This document shows positions 22,917 to 34,416 of a stretch of 64,000 bases of DNA, piece after piece. The DNA is from Symsagittifera roscoffensis. Lineage: Eukaryota > Xenacoelomorpha > Acoela > Convolutidae. Under the pieces are notes generated by a model that was given only the letters and a program-made list of their open reading frames with translations, had not been told where the DNA came from and did no database searches. The stretch spans positions 40,379,797 to 40,443,796 of the forward strand of contig NC_087071.1 of NCBI RefSeq assembly GCF_963678635.1, written 5' to 3'. The first letter of the stretch is position 1; every line of letters starts with the position of its first letter. The translations under genes and the position numbers were made by a program.

Positions 22917-23577
22917 TAGTGTATCGGTATCTTGTGTATTCTCCAAGCCGACAAGTTTCTATTAATAGCCGTATCGTTTGTGAACTTCACTACTTTTTTA
23001 TGATTTTGATCAACATGTCTATTAGGAATCCAAAGAGATTGAATAACATCATGCACATCAACGTTTGAGGTCGAAGTCCAAACTCCAGTCCATTCTAAAT
23101 CGGATATTCCGATCCAAAACTGATTAGTATTGAGCAGTTTTTCAAAAAACTGAAGTTGCGCAATTGAACCATTCAAATCACCAAACAGTCTTGCGCCAAT
23201 TTCAGAACAATAAATTTTTGCCGCAAACCAGTTTTTCGGCTCCTTGACCAAACGATACTTATGAGTGATGTCCAAATATGAGCCATTGAAAGAGCATTCG
23301 TTGATACCGCCGTAAGCAGTTCTTTGGAACGGTCGACATTTATGTTCGAACCCTGTCTCTACAATTGAACCATTTATATTCAGATAGTCGATTGTTTTCT
23401 CGGCTGTATCAATCGCTTTTTGTTGATCCGACAAGCACCGGGATTGGAATCGTCTCTGATTGATTTGACATCGCCATTTTCCAGACATTTTGGTCCGTCA
23501 TCTGCAAAACTTAACTCAACATAGTTTAAATTGTGCAAATTGCAATACACTTTAAACTGTGCGCGGACTGTAAGCAA
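22917..23577 (-). CDS. C-type lectin-domain protein, partial
   Basis: Minus-strand gene fragment. A continuous frame (23488 to 22916, 190 codons) contains the first two-thirds of a C-type lectin-like domain: a first strand ending YRLV, the helix NWFAAKIYCSE, a second helix, the signature WIGI (23105-23120) and a VW-type core. Calcium/sugar motifs EPN or QPD and the closing cysteine strand (FICE type) are not in this frame, so a final exon is missing or unrecognised. Upstream, a Cys-containing stretch (23577-23440) reads in a neighbouring frame, implying a frameshift or short intron near 23440. A splice acceptor (TTTTGCTTACAG) lies at about 23570. It is probably a secreted or membrane-bound recognition protein; the ligand is unknown. 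Confidence 0.6.
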
Positions 23578-23713
23578 AAAACAAATATCGAGATACGTAA
23601 GATAAAATCGATTGCCCTAGAGCCTTTAAATTCCTGTCAGGAAGTCCAAATTTTTCCTCTGGGTAGGTAACCAGGGACTGCCCGCACCGAGGGCCCAAGG
23701 TTTTTAATTGATT

Positions 23714-23890
23714 TTAAAGGGTTTCCGAGGCGAATATAAACCATTCCACTCCATTGGTCCAGCAGCTTTTTACGTATTGTCTAAATGTCAAGATCATGAA
23801 GTCAAACAGTAAAAACAACACAATAGTGGCCGCTGCAGCCACGCTACTGTGTTGCAAGCTTGCCAATAGATGGGAGTTTCTAGAAAAAGA
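23714..23890 (-). CDS. Possible membrane-anchor exon near lectin
   Basis: Minus-strand stretch following a strong acceptor (TCTTCTTTTTCTAG, about 23880). It encodes a hydrophobic segment (AAAATIVLFLLFDFMILTF) flanked by polar residues, as in a type II membrane anchor. It lies 140 bases upstream of the lectin frame on the same strand, so it could be that gene's anchor exon. Against this, an open frame also exists on the other strand, and an 11-base inverted match (GGTCCAGCAGC at about 23757 and 24050) hints that the whole block is a small transposon. Confidence 0.25.
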   Translation of the reverse strand, partial: SFSRNSHLLASLQHSSVAAAATIVLFLLFDFMILTFRQYVKSCWTNGVEWFIFASETL

Positions 23891-24226
23891 AGAGCCGAAA
23901 ATGAACACACAAAGTTGTGGTGACGAGCAAAGCGCGCCCATTGGCCTTTTAAAACCAACCTTAGGCGTTGTAGTAACTATCAGTAAAAAATTGCGGTCAA
24001 TTCTTCAGCTTTTTTGTTTTCAAGACCAATCAGATTCATTTGTATGCTGCTGGACCGGTTTGATAATAATATTGTATTCTTGTTGCTAAATAAACATATC
24101 AAATTTTCTGACTATGTGTCAACATATGAGAACCCATCAATAGACAGAATGTAATTCTGCTCAAAATATATCATACATAAGTTTACTGCCTATGAACTTT
24201 TCCTCTAAATTAACTTTTTTGAGCAG
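23891..24226. other. Spacer, possible small inverted-repeat element
   Basis: The right-hand copy of the GGTCCAGCAGC inverted match lies at 24050. Nothing else is recognised. Confidence 0.25.
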
Positions 24227-24283
24227 AAATTTTCCATCGAAAATCCGCTCGTTGTTGCTCTTCCCATGCAAAAAAACCCTGAG
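24227..24283 (+). CDS. Candidate 57-base orphan exon
   Basis: A pyrimidine-rich acceptor ending GAGCAG at 24226 and a consensus donor GAG/GTAAGT at 24283/24284 enclose 57 bases that are open in phase 0 and encode 19 residues (KFSIENPLVVALPMQKNPE). Both splice signals are better than most in the window. No partner exon or homology is known to me, so it is only a splice-signal prediction. Confidence 0.3.
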
Positions 24284-25430
24284 GTAAGTAAGGTTGAGAG
24301 CTTAACAAATAGTTTTGGCTCCTGCGAACCACAGACGAATTATATGCAACCGATTTCAAGTTTAGGCCTATGAATATTTATGCCGATTTTTGACACTTTT
24401 TATTGGTTATAATTACCGAAATTAGATGTTTAATCGTTATGTTTAATAAGAAAGCAAAATCTTTTATAATACATAAAACAAAAGAAAACGGAAGAACAAA
24501 GAAAAAATTAAAATGGCGTCTTTGTCGCGGAACCCGGTCACAATTCACAAAATACATAGTTTGAACTCGCAATGATACAGAAAGATTATTAAATTGATTA
24601 TAGTTGATTATAATCGAATACAACGAATTATAAAAAAAAATGCCAGAAAACTGTCAACGGAAAAGTATATATTTTTTAATATCCCATAGGTTAATATTTT
24701 GTCAGAACAAAACTCTAAAAAAAAGAAGGTTTTTCACACTTTGGTTCAACCAAACACAAAGTCTTACCACGAAAGAAAAAATTCATATGAATACCTTCAT
24801 ATTAAATGAAAGGTTCTCGCAGAAGGTGAAGGTTTTTGTCACATAACGTATGAAAGTAAAGCATTGTGCCAATACTTTCATGGTTAAAAAAGCAAAAAAT
24901 GCGCATCATAAAACAGGTTTCACCGAGAAATGAAAAAAAAAAGAAAACTATAAATTTGAAAAGTTCGAACTGCTAAAACAGTTTCCCCATTTTTCACATT
25001 AACCAAGGTCTGTAAAAATCATAGAAAACAAGCATTTAAAATACAACATGAAAAAACAAACATGCAAAAAGATTTAAACTCTTATATTAATTTGAAATGG
25101 TTCTGTGCTGCATAACAAATTAATTTGGCAATGGGATAAAAATAATCGTTTATAATTGATTATAGTTGATTAAAAAAGAATTACTATGAATCAATTTAAA
25201 ATGATTACAATGTCTTATTTAAAAGTGTAGTTTGTTTATTATAGATTTTTTTTTCAATTTAAGCGAGACTGGTACTGAAACCGAGAAAAAATTAACAATG
25301 AAAAATTAAATGTTTTAATCGATTCGAAAACTGCTAAAACAGTCTTCCCATTTTTCAAAGTAACCATGGAAAACGACAAGCGTTAAAATAATTGACTAAA
25401 ACGCCTCTCCATGTCTTCTAAAACCTTAAC
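24284..25430. repeat. Spacer with two short TATAAT clusters
   Basis: AT-rich DNA containing short clusters of the TATAATCGATTATAAT family at 24590-24640 and 25140-25205. A motif ACTGCTAAAACAGT with TTTTCCCATTTTTCA recurs at 24970 and 25330, so part of this stretch is duplicated. No gene is seen. Confidence 0.45.
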
Positions 25431-25656
25431 CAATATCGGCTGCAACAGTGATAACACGTGAAACAAATTTTTCCCAGAAAATTGCTTCAGAACTAAAAAA
25501 AGAGCTTCGCTCATCACAGTTACTGTCATGATTGTGCAGAGAGAATGCAAAGGCGGAATTCTCAGTTGGCTTGTTAAATTCTACTGATAACTCCTCTCTG
25601 CGAATTCTAGGCGCCAAAGTTTTTCTCAGTCGGAATATTTCACATAAATTGCCCAA
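25431..25656 (-). CDS. Candidate orphan exon, minus strand
   Basis: Minus-strand open stretch encoding up to 76 residues of balanced composition (for example FSLHNHDSNCDERSSFF), ending at GATATTG/GTTAAG, a plausible donor. The upstream boundary is unclear, and a Met at 25656 would allow a start. No domain is recognised. It lies on the same strand as the lectin fragment and the Cys-rich exon, so it could belong to a gene in that region. Confidence 0.2.
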
Positions 25657-26370
25657 AAAAGTGCAACTTTGGAAACTTAGGCAGAATTTAAGTAAGATTT
25701 AAGCAGAATTTTCTAAGACTGGTTATCTATTCATGGTCGTACTTTTTGGGTGACAATTTTTTCCGGGTTTATTTGATGTCTTATGAAATTTACAATAAAT
25801 CAAGCCAGTTTAAGAGTTTGAAAAGTTTTCGAGTGAGTACAAAAAAGTCGGAATTTTGACAATTTCATGAAGTTTGGAAAAGATCATTCGAAAACGGGAT
25901 AGAAAACTGAAAATTTCCAAGTAATCTCATCTTATCATAAACTGTTTTCTTCATAATTGCAATTTTTCCGTTTAAAAAAAGTCACAAAAAGCAGGAAATT
26001 AACCGAGATCCCGACTTTTTTGATCTTTCCACTGATAAAAAAAGGCCAAACTGAAACCGAAAATAAGTTTGTAACAATGCTTGTGTATGAAGCTCATCAT
26101 AGTTGTTTTCGCTATTTTTTGAGTTCTAGCTCGATTCGGATTTGCGGCGATCTTAATGTTTTTGGAAGTCTTTCCTGTTATACGGCCCAAAAGAAACTCC
26201 AGCAGAAGAAAGAGAGTTTTTCTATTAAAAACGGATTCTCAGTTAATAACCTGGTATTTTTGGGCCGTATAAAATAAAAGACCCTAATTTTGAGGCTGAT
26301 TCATTTTTTTGCCTCTATTTTTCGTTCTTGTCGCAAATCTTTTCGTTCTTGTCGCAAATCTGAAGGATTC
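25657..26370. other. Spacer without recognisable gene
   Basis: Open frames on both strands over 25957-26280 carry no recognised domain. A 20-base unit (TTTTCGTTCTTGTCGCAAAT) is tandemly duplicated at 26322-26360. Confidence 0.35.
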
Positions 26371-26373
26371 CAC

Positions 26374-26588
26374 CATATAAACAGTTGGGATCATGTCTGA
26401 TTTTGTGGTAAAAGTGTGCTGAACCTCGATTTGGCTGGCATTCATCTCTGCAAAGTACATATAACCTGCATCTATGGTGTCTAGTGCACAAAAACGCACA
26501 AAATAGTCTGGATTTCACTTTGGTTTTATCGATGATGTTGACATTTCTCAGATATGACTCAAACAGGACATGTTCATACGGGATCCTT
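26374..26588 (-). CDS. Candidate Cys-rich exon, PAN/apple-like
   Basis: Minus-strand stretch bounded by a possible acceptor (AAATTTAG, 26589) and a possible donor (TATATG/GTGGAA, 26374/26373). It encodes about 71 residues with a CAFLC...C...C...C cysteine pattern (FCAFLCTRHHRCRLY), similar in spacing to the helix and following strand of PAN/apple-type extracellular domains. The amino-acid texture looks like a secreted protein. It could be part of the same minus-strand gene as the C-type lectin domain 2.8 kb downstream, a combination known in animals, but nothing in the sequence proves the link. The overlapping frame 26284-26499 is the weaker alternative. Confidence 0.35.
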
Positions 26589-26766
26589 CTAAATTTAGGC
26601 CCTATTTAAAAAATTTTAGACGAAAACACTAAGTGGTCAGCTAACCACTTAGGATTTTGCTTGAACTTTATGCTTGCCGAAAAACTAAGTGCTTTAACTT
26701 TGCTGCTACAGGAAGTTCTGTTACGTGCATTTATTAGGTGGGCAGACTATTTCGGATCGCTGGATT
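26589..26766. other. Short spacer
   Basis: Contains CTAAGTGGT and AACCACTTAG as a short inverted pair around 26630-26652. No gene. Confidence 0.3.
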
Positions 26767-26867
26767 CAGAGGCGGATCTAGAATTTTCTCTAGGGGAGGG
26801 GGGTGTGGATTTTCAAAACGGATTCTTTTTTAGTTCGGATGGCTGGATAAGTTCGGATGGCTGGATT
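26767..26867. repeat. Partial CAGGGGCGG element
   Basis: It starts CAGAGGCGGATCTAG and shares the first 70 or so bases with the copies at 22271 and 26868, then stops at two tandem GTTCGGATGGCTGGAT units directly in front of the next copy. Confidence 0.6.
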
Positions 26868-27155
26868 CAGGGGCGGATCTAGGATTTTCTCTAGGCTAGG
26901 ATTTTCAAAGTGGACTCCTTTTTAGCTCGATTAAATTGATTTTCTGAGCTCTGCCAAAGCAGTAAAACACAAAAAAAATACTCCCTTTTCAAGCACTTTT
27001 TGCAAAATTTTTGCCATCGCGTTTTTTTTTTGGGTTTGCTCAAAATTAGTATGTCTGGGCGCCAAAGGCGCTTTTAGAAAAGTTTTAAGGTCAGTCAGCC
27101 AAAAATCGATATCTCAAAATATCCCTTTGGGTCGGCAGGGGGTCGAATCCCACAA
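26868..27155. repeat. CAGGGGCGGATCTAGG element, copy 2
   Basis: Block order matches 22271-22672 and ends with GGTCGAATCCC. It sits immediately behind a partial copy. A CGGATNGCTGGATT string precedes both, suggesting a nested or duplicated insertion. Confidence 0.7.
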
Positions 27156-27899
27156 ATTGTACCGCTCAATTTTGACATTTTTATAAAACTCTAAAAAAGT
27201 TTGGCTAACTTTTCTGCTCGTACATCGCAACTTCTTGATTCCCCCAAACATCCTACAAACGACTGGAAGATGATAATAAAAATGACCAACCAATTTTTTT
27301 GATTTCATCACCAAAAGTTTGTTTGTGCACCAAAATTGTTGGATTTTGACTTTTGGATGATTTTTATCCGTTTTGCAATATATGAAGGTTTAATAGCTTT
27401 GCAAAGAAAAAAGATCCCTTTTATATTAAATAAAAAATAGGAAATTTTTTTCAGGAAATTTTTTTCAACTACAGAAATTAGTTTTTTTTTGTTGAAAAAC
27501 TAAGGAGACAGTTTCAGAGTTAAGAACAGAATGGCGAGAAAATTATTTGTTTTGTGGCGCTATTATTTGTAACGCATTTAATTTGTAACGCATTTTTAAT
27601 TATTTACGAGTGATATCCATGTTCAGGGACTACTTTCATTGAAAATCGAGAGAGCAAAAAATAAATAATACAACAACAAACAAACTTTGTGGCGTCCAGC
27701 CAGAGCTCGAATGGAGCCCAGAAGTGGATTTTCAGTGAAAAAGATTTTCCTGAACAGTACTTAAGCCATTCACCATGTCTGGATAAAAAACGTTGCGTAT
27801 ACTGACCAACATAATATACACGAACTCCCTCATTTTAAACATTATTTCCGCAAATGTAAATAACAGGGTGCAAATTTAATCAGGCTAGGATTCTTTCAA
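27156..27899. other. Spacer without recognisable gene
   Basis: AT-rich. TGGCGTCCAGCCAGAG at 27695 resembles a retroelement primer-binding site in plus orientation, but no LTR end precedes it. Confidence 0.3.
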
Positions 27900-30640
27900 A
27901 CGTCTTTGTTGGCGTCGTTTTTCATTTAATCATCCATGAAAGTTTTATGAAGGTGAAAAAGGGGCAGTTTTTGATCAAATGTGATAAAATAAGTTATGAT
28001 TTGTGTGCACTTCGCGATTGGATAACTATGGATATCTTGTTGATTGTTACAACCACGAAATTGTTGTCGTAATGTGATGTTGGTAGGGCTTTTTCGGAAG
28101 ATAATCTAGATAAACGGTCGGTAAATCCCATTTCCTTTGCTGGCATGACTAACTTTAAAAATTAAACATGAAGGTATATTTAGCTAACGGGTCACTCTGC
28201 TGTGCATGGTTTTGTTACCGTGATTTGAATTCAATGCGGATAAAAGGGCCTTATGGTCGGTTACATTTTCAAACTCAGGGCCGTATAAGTAGTTCATAAA
28301 ATGTTCACTTGCCCAGACTACTCCCAACAATTCAAGTTCGTTTGTTGAATATTTCATTTCATGTGTGATTAAAATCTCGAAGTGAAGGCAATAGTTATCC
28401 ATACGTCACCGTCCCATTGCTCCAAAGTAGAACCTAATTGACTGTGGGATGCGTCTGTTTTTAATCTTGAAGGTCTTTTAATATTAAAGTGTTTATTTTC
28501 GGTACTGTTGACAGTTTGCGTTCTAAGGTCTTCAAAAGATGAGATGTGGGAGTTGTTCCAATGGTAGATTGATTGCTTGTTTAAAGTGGTCTTAAAGGAG
28601 CGCACAGGATAGATAATTTTCTAATGATTTATTGATCCAAAGAAAGACTGCTTTCGGGAGTTTTTGTATTGAATCCGCTTTCCCGACTATTGGTTTTACT
28701 CTTGTTTTTGAAATCTTGAAGCTCAACCATTCGATATCTTTTTGGAAAAAGGCACACTTTTCCCATTTGATACTTTACACATCTTGTCTTGGTGCTCTTC
28801 TGGAGATTATTTTGAGGCAAATAGGTAATCTTCATTGTAACAGTTTGTACAAGGTTTATTCTTTAATAGGAAATCCATTACCCGTTGGCATATCACCCAA
28901 ACCATAAAATTCGTTTAAGAAGTGGTACGTCCCAGTGGTTTCTCCTCCCACAACTCCTAAATTACATTGCTGGCTTGTGTTTTCGATTAATTTTAGACGA
29001 CTATATGCATTTCGCAGATCCAGACTATTAAACCACACCGTTCCCTTTTTTAATGATCGAAAATTGTAAAGCGATATTGTCGATCAATTCATGTATGTTC
29101 GGCAATGTTTTTTTTAAATTTAGTCGTTTTGCAAGTTTGAGTCGAGAGCTAATTTTATTGCACCGTCTTTTTTTCGAGTGATAACTATGGGGCTTATAAA
29201 CCATTCTTTGTCACATTTTTCCATTTTCCAGTTTGATGACGTACCCATTTTTTTCCATTCTTTTTTATTCAAAATTTAACTTTTCTAACAATTGAAGGGG
29301 TACTCTCCTACCCTTGGCTTGGGATGGTTTAAAAGGAGAGTGGAAATCTGTAATTTTTCAACCAAATGGGAATTTTCCGACTCTTGTGAAAAGACCTTTA
29401 AATTGTCTGTACACGTTTAAAAATGTATTTGTGACGATGTTTGACTTACACATGTCTGGGAGTGAGATGATGTTGACTGGGGGGAGACACTGCTCTAGAG
29501 CGATTTCTATGCGGATTTTTCGCAGACTGTCATTCCCTTATAATTTCCTCTCGATGTGTCCCGACGTGATGAAGAATGGGGTTTCCATGGAAATCCAACC
29601 GTTGGATCGAATTGGGACCACGGTTTTTCCAATTATGTTGATAGTATCGTAGGTGAATCCACATTAGATTAGTCGTGTCTTCTTGCGGACGTGAAGTTTT
29701 TTCAGCAAAGGATAGCTCAGTTTTAATTCGTGGAGGACGTTTTGTTTCAAGAAGCTGACCGTGCTGGCGGAGTCCACTGATATCTTCAAGTTCACAATTG
29801 TGTCCTCGATTATCCCGATATTAACCAGCTTTTTGATCTCTAAACTATTTCTTCGTAGACTGTTCTTAATTTTAAAACGAAGTAATCGTCGTTGTCGCTA
29901 GTTCCCTCTTCATACCAAGCATTTATAACCCCACAAAAGTTCTCTTGATAGCTCGATTGTGGTTCCGACGCGGAGAGTTGACTACTCACATTTTCATCTA
30001 CACTATTTACAGACGGTTTTTCACATTTTGATTTACAGAGTTTTCCAAAATGACCCTTGTTTTTACAAATTTTATAAATAATGTCTTTCGCTGGGCATAC
30101 GTTCAGGTGTTCTTTGGTAAAGGCGTTTCCAATTTTTATACACAAATTTGATTTTAATATGTTCAGGTTTGATTCTCTTCTTACACGATTGGTACATCTT
30201 CTTACAAAAACTTGGTACATCTTGCTTTAATTATTGGAGCTGTTGTTAGCCCTAGTCACGTTGGTTAGTAATTATCCTTTTTTTTCGATTTTTGCCTGAT
30301 TTAGAGCCTCAACTGGATTTAAGTAGGAGATCGCAGCTTCTCATATTAAAGATGAAGATGCCTCGAATCCATTCTTCTTCGGCAATTAACTCGATTTTGC
30401 GAGTTGTAGCCAACTCCGATACTGCTCCCCAGAACTGTTCATAGGACTAGCTGTCTTTTTGTTTTCGGCTCAATAAATTGTACCGCTCGAAATTTATTTT
30501 TAGCTGGTTTAACAAATGCGGTTTCCAGGAGATCGGAAATTCTTTGAAAGATACTGATAAAACTTTCACTCTAGGGTGCTTCTGTGAAAAAACGATTTTT
30601 CCTTCGGATCCATGAGCTAGGTATAAAATCTATCTTACTA
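27900..30640 (-). mobile_element. Broken Ty3-type retrotransposon relic
   Basis: Minus-strand parts in order from high coordinates: a gag region with a Cys/His knuckle (about 30040-30110), a protease region (about 29700-29830), reverse transcriptase (about 28620-29200, with SLDLRNAYSRL and FYGLGDMP), and RNase H (about 27950-28600, STNELELLGVVWASEHF). Wording of the RT (VVGGETTGTYHFL) closely matches the element at 47748-53987, so the two belong to one family. No LTRs were found. It is an old, many-times-broken fossil. Confidence 0.8.
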
Positions 30641-30979
30641 TTTCATCCGCCTCGAGTTTGAATTAAAACTTCTTTTCTTTATTTCAATAGAAAAATGATG
30701 CGAAGTCCAACGGCGAGGTCAGGATGGATTTGAAATAAAAGCACAATCATAACAAACACGTAGAACTTTAAAGAAAAATGTACAATAAGCAAACAACATC
30801 TTCAAAAAAAGAAAAAAAACTAACAACAAAAGGAGAAACAAAGTTTAAGAAAATAAAAAATCTTCTTTTCTTTGCACAATAAATGTTCAATTAGTTTTTA
30901 AAATGCTTGTAAGCATGCGCTCAGTGAAACTTCCAAAAAAAGGTTTTACACTATTAATATCAAGTTTTCTTAGCGTGAA
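30641..30979. other. Spacer without gene
   Basis: AT-rich, A-run-bearing DNA. It may contain the lost end of the Ty3 relic. Nothing else is seen. Confidence 0.35.
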
Positions 30980-31330
30980 CGATCAATTTTGATATAACGG
31001 ACCTTCTTGATCGCTTTACGTGCGAATTTACACTAAAAGTTCAAAAATTTCATTTGAGTTCTTCTCGACATTAGGGCAGTTTTTGAGAATTTTGAAAAGT
31101 AGTTCAAATCATAAGAAAAATTGCGCTAATATCACATATTACTCAGCTCATTCCGATGATTCTTGTGATAACTCTTTTTGCGTGAAAAAAGAACAAAAAA
31201 TGAAGACACATTCCAACAAAAAGTTCTTCTCCATTTCTAATGGTCCCCATTTTCAATTTTTGTCAAAATGTATTAGCAAATTTATGATTGCTATCAAAGT
31301 TAAACATGACATTTACTCTAAATGAAACTA
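30980..31330. repeat. Dispersed repeat (AAAGTTCCTCCCC family), copy 2
   Basis: It shares TGTGATAACTCTTTTTGCGTG and AAAGTTCTTCTCCATTTCTAAT-type blocks with 56420-56930 and with 21150-21220, more diverged than those two are from each other. The plus-strand open frame over it is incidental. Confidence 0.5.
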
Positions 31331-32320
31331 TTATAATCTTTCAACGCACACACTTTCAACGCACGAGTATGTTTGTTCTTGGTCTGTTTTTAAAAAGCAT
31401 CTTGGCACAACAATAAACAGATTCAGTACTTTTTCGAAGTACTTAAGAATGAGAAACCACATCACTTAGCATGACACTCGAGGAAGGTAATTATTCATTG
31501 TAATGGTGCAATTTAAAGTAGTTTAACTAAAAGAATTTGTTTGATTTGTGCATCCTAGTTTTGCAGATACTGAAACTGAGTAACCACGTTTTTCAGCAGT
31601 AAGAAATTTGTAATGAAACAAAGTCGAGTATCATGAGTTTTATGAAGGAAAAAAAACAAATTAAAGGAAACAAAAACTAATACAACTGATACCAATGGAT
31701 TTTATTATATATTTTTTTGTCAAAATAATCAATTATATTGAAACATTTGCACAATGCACTGTTTGATGCACAGGCAGCATTTTAACGACAGCAGTCCATG
31801 AAAATTGGTATATTCAACGGCCAATACCGACACAAACTTCCAGCGAGACTTACAGAGGTTACCTAATATACATAAATGAAAAAAAAACTTGTTCAAAGAT
31901 CTTTTAGCACAAATATGAAACATCTGAGAACAAAATTTTCAAAAAAACTTGTTCAAAGATAATTTAGCACAAATAGGAAACTAAATCAATAGAAAATCTT
32001 GATTTTGAAAAATTGTAAATTTCATAGCGGATTCTTTTCTCGGAACTTGTAGCAGAACAGCTTGCAGAGCACTCTGAGTTCTTCTCTGTGAAAACACCTG
32101 GTTAGCTTCCTGGTTAGCTTAATTCTGCTAGTAAGGAAAGCTGTGGTATTTCCGTCTCAGAGTTCAGCCGGTTATTCAATGGACTAGATTTCGTTCTTCG
32201 ACCAAGGAACACCAAAAAACTAATTCATCAAAATACCGTTTATGCTGTCTAGATCAGTTTCCGCCCTCAACAATTTCGTTATTCAACCGCATAACTCTAT
32301 CTTGAACGCATTTGATATCA
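31331..32320. other. Spacer with a small tandem duplication
   Basis: A unit of about 42 bases beginning AAAAAACTTGTTCAAAGAT occurs at 31880-31922 and 31940-31981. No host gene is recognised. A Lys/Arg-rich open stretch on the minus strand near 32040-32130 is too weak to call. Confidence 0.35.
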
Positions 32321-33019
32321 AATATTCAATTATAAAACATTATAATCGAGTATAATCGATTGTTTTTACCCGAACTTCTTATATATTCCTTTTGCAGAAA
32401 AATCCATTATTATCGATTATGATTGTTTATAATCCCTTTTCTCTGCCCATTTTGTCCTCAACCTTCTACTTGAATTGCTTATATTTTATGCTTTTCGTAG
32501 ACGGTGGTTTATTTGAAAAATGGGACAAATTGTTTTAGCAGTTCTCAAATCAATTCAAATTTATACCGTTTTCTTCATTTTTTCCTGATTTTAGTTATTT
32601 CATGATGCACTTTTTAAAATTTTTTGATCACCAAAAAATCAGCACACTGCTTTAGTTTCGTGATTTATATACGAGAGTTATATTTCATCTACCGCAGGAC
32701 TCTTTCAACTTATATAAAGGGATCTCTATGAAACTTTGTGGTCAGATCACATGAGTGACATGACGTCTCACATTTAAAGATTTGTGACAGAAAAAAAATT
32801 ATGATCTATTATAAAAGATTATAATTGATTATAAGAGGTTATAAGAGATATTCGGAAAAATTATAATCAATCATAAATGATTATAGTTTATTATAATGTC
32901 ACGAAAAATGTTATCATAATGATGGATTATAAATTGTTTAACATTTAAATTTGGCGCTTATAATTAATTATAATTTTGATAAAAGTAAATCAATTATTTT
33001 CTCTTTTTGCTGAGTGCGG
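32321..33019. repeat. TATAAT-type dispersed repeat, copy 2
   Basis: ATTATAATCGAGTATAATCGATTG at 32337 onward and dense TATAAT palindromes at 32800-32960 match the family at 18930 and 54000. The copy ends at CTGAGTGCGGATAG (33011), the same terminal motif as near 60052 and 60497. Confidence 0.65.
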
Positions 33020-33180
33020 ATAGTTACGATTGCCGATGCCAGTTCGCTTATGGACCCCAACCTGTACCAAAAATCTTCTCTGTCAACAAGTCAACTTCCA
33101 TCAGATGAACCATTCCCAGTTCAAGAAAATCGTCTCAAATTTTTAGCCTCATCAAGACAATTCAAACAACCTACAACGAT
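33014..33180 (+). CDS. Candidate orphan exon
   Basis: Directly after the end of a TATAAT repeat, an acceptor-like TTTTTGCTGAG and a donor ACGAT/GTGAGA (33180/33181) enclose an open frame. It includes MDPNLYQKSSLSTSQLPSD and continues to ...KQPTT. Codon texture looks protein-like and differs from the surrounding AT-rich DNA. No domain is recognised. If real, it belongs to a plus-strand gene whose next exons would lie towards the copia insertion. The acceptor lies inside the repeat's terminal motif, so the repeat may supply the splice site. Confidence 0.3.
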
Positions 33181-33389
33181 GTGAGATCTCTAATTTCCCC
33201 AAATTTTCGAAATATCAATTCTCAAACTTGTCTGATTTGTAATTTTGGCCAAACGCGTGGAGTTACGATGCGCAATATTGTAACATGTTGGGATATGGGC
33301 TGACCATTCATCCCACAGACGGTTTTTGTCTTATGTCCTAAAATTTGAGGTAATATTGGGCTACCTTGAGAGAAAAATTATCTAGAAGG

Positions 33390-33875
33390 AAGCGTCGGCT
33401 ACTGTAAGTGGTTTGCAGTCAAAAAACTTTTTCATAGGTTTTGTGCGAGTTTCAAGCTTGTGTGACAAATCATTTATGCTTCAGTTGATTTTCGCAATTA
33501 AATTTTTGTATCGAATTTTAGCGCCGAATAAATTTGTGAAACTTGATTGTTTCACGATTCTGACCTTTTTGTTGTCAGGAACAAGGATATCGCGAGCCCT
33601 TTACAAGCCAGTGGGCCGATCAGTTTCAACAGACAACTTTCCATATTCGATCAGTGGGTCCTCAGCAGTTGGGTCTCAGCAGTGTAGTGCAACAAATTGT
33701 TTCTCGGACGACTCTGTGGGACGAGTTGGTTCTCAGACGCGTATGTGCGGTCCGTGGGTCATCAATCGAGTGTGTGCAACCAATTGGGTCCCAGGAAATC
33801 GTGTGCGACCAGATGATCATCACAGCTTCACAAATGTGTAAGAACCACACAATCCTACAAATTGAGCTCTGCCTG
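33390..33875 (+). repeat. Repeat family R1, 3'-half copy
   Basis: It matches 43370-43810 in order: CTACTGTAAGTGGTTTGCAG, GCCGAATAAA, AGCCAGT, GGTTCTCAGACGC, GTGCAACCAATTGGG and GTGCGACCAGATGATCATC. The inner part holds loose repeats of a GGGTCTCAGCAGTG-like unit. Open frames on both strands are incidental. Confidence 0.7.
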
Positions 33876-34078
33876 TGACTCTCTTCAAAATCATTTTGGA
33901 AATTGTAATTTTAGCTATTTTTGGTTGAAAGTTTTTTATTATTTGGTACTCTACACCAATTTTTATGGCGAAAGAAGATAAAAGTTCAAAAAAATGTATG
34001 AATTTGTATGAGTAGTATTTTTCCATAGACTTTGTTTATAGAATTGTATGATTAGCACTTTTGGTCTATGGATGTCAT
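33876..34078. other. Flank of the copia insertion
   Basis: AT-rich DNA ending in GTCAT at 34074-34078, the left target-site duplication of the copia element. Confidence 0.7.
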
Positions 34079-34416
34079 TGTTGAGGACAGACGAGCTCAA
34101 TGCCAGACTAGTGAAATACCAGACCAAACTCAAGGTCAGACTTGAGCAATAGAAACCTAATTAAAGGTCAACTGGTATAAAACTCAATGCACTCAGACAA
34201 GGTCAACTGGTCTGCTGGTATTTGATAAACTAATTAATTAACTGGTAATTAATTAACTGGTACTATTTGATGCTCAGTTTGTCGTGTCATTTTAAAAACA
34301 CAATCTCAATTCATTCTTCAACAATCAGTATCTCTTCTCTCTCCTCAGTTGAAACCTCAGATAACTCTCAAACCTCTATCCCCTAGTCCTACTTGCTCTA
34401 ACTCTGAATCTTAACA
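34079..34416 (+). repeat. Copia 5' LTR
   Basis: 338 bases, TG...CA ends, identical to 38612-38949 by direct comparison. A TATAAA at 34176-34181 is a likely core promoter. Confidence 0.97.

Noticed and set aside
27695-27712. TGGCGTCCAGCCAGAG as a primer-binding site of another retroelement
   Set aside because: No LTR end (CA) precedes it and no matching LTR was found nearby.
33413-33841. 142-codon plus-strand frame
   Set aside because: It lies inside repeat R1 and is not kept open in the second copy at 43370-43830.
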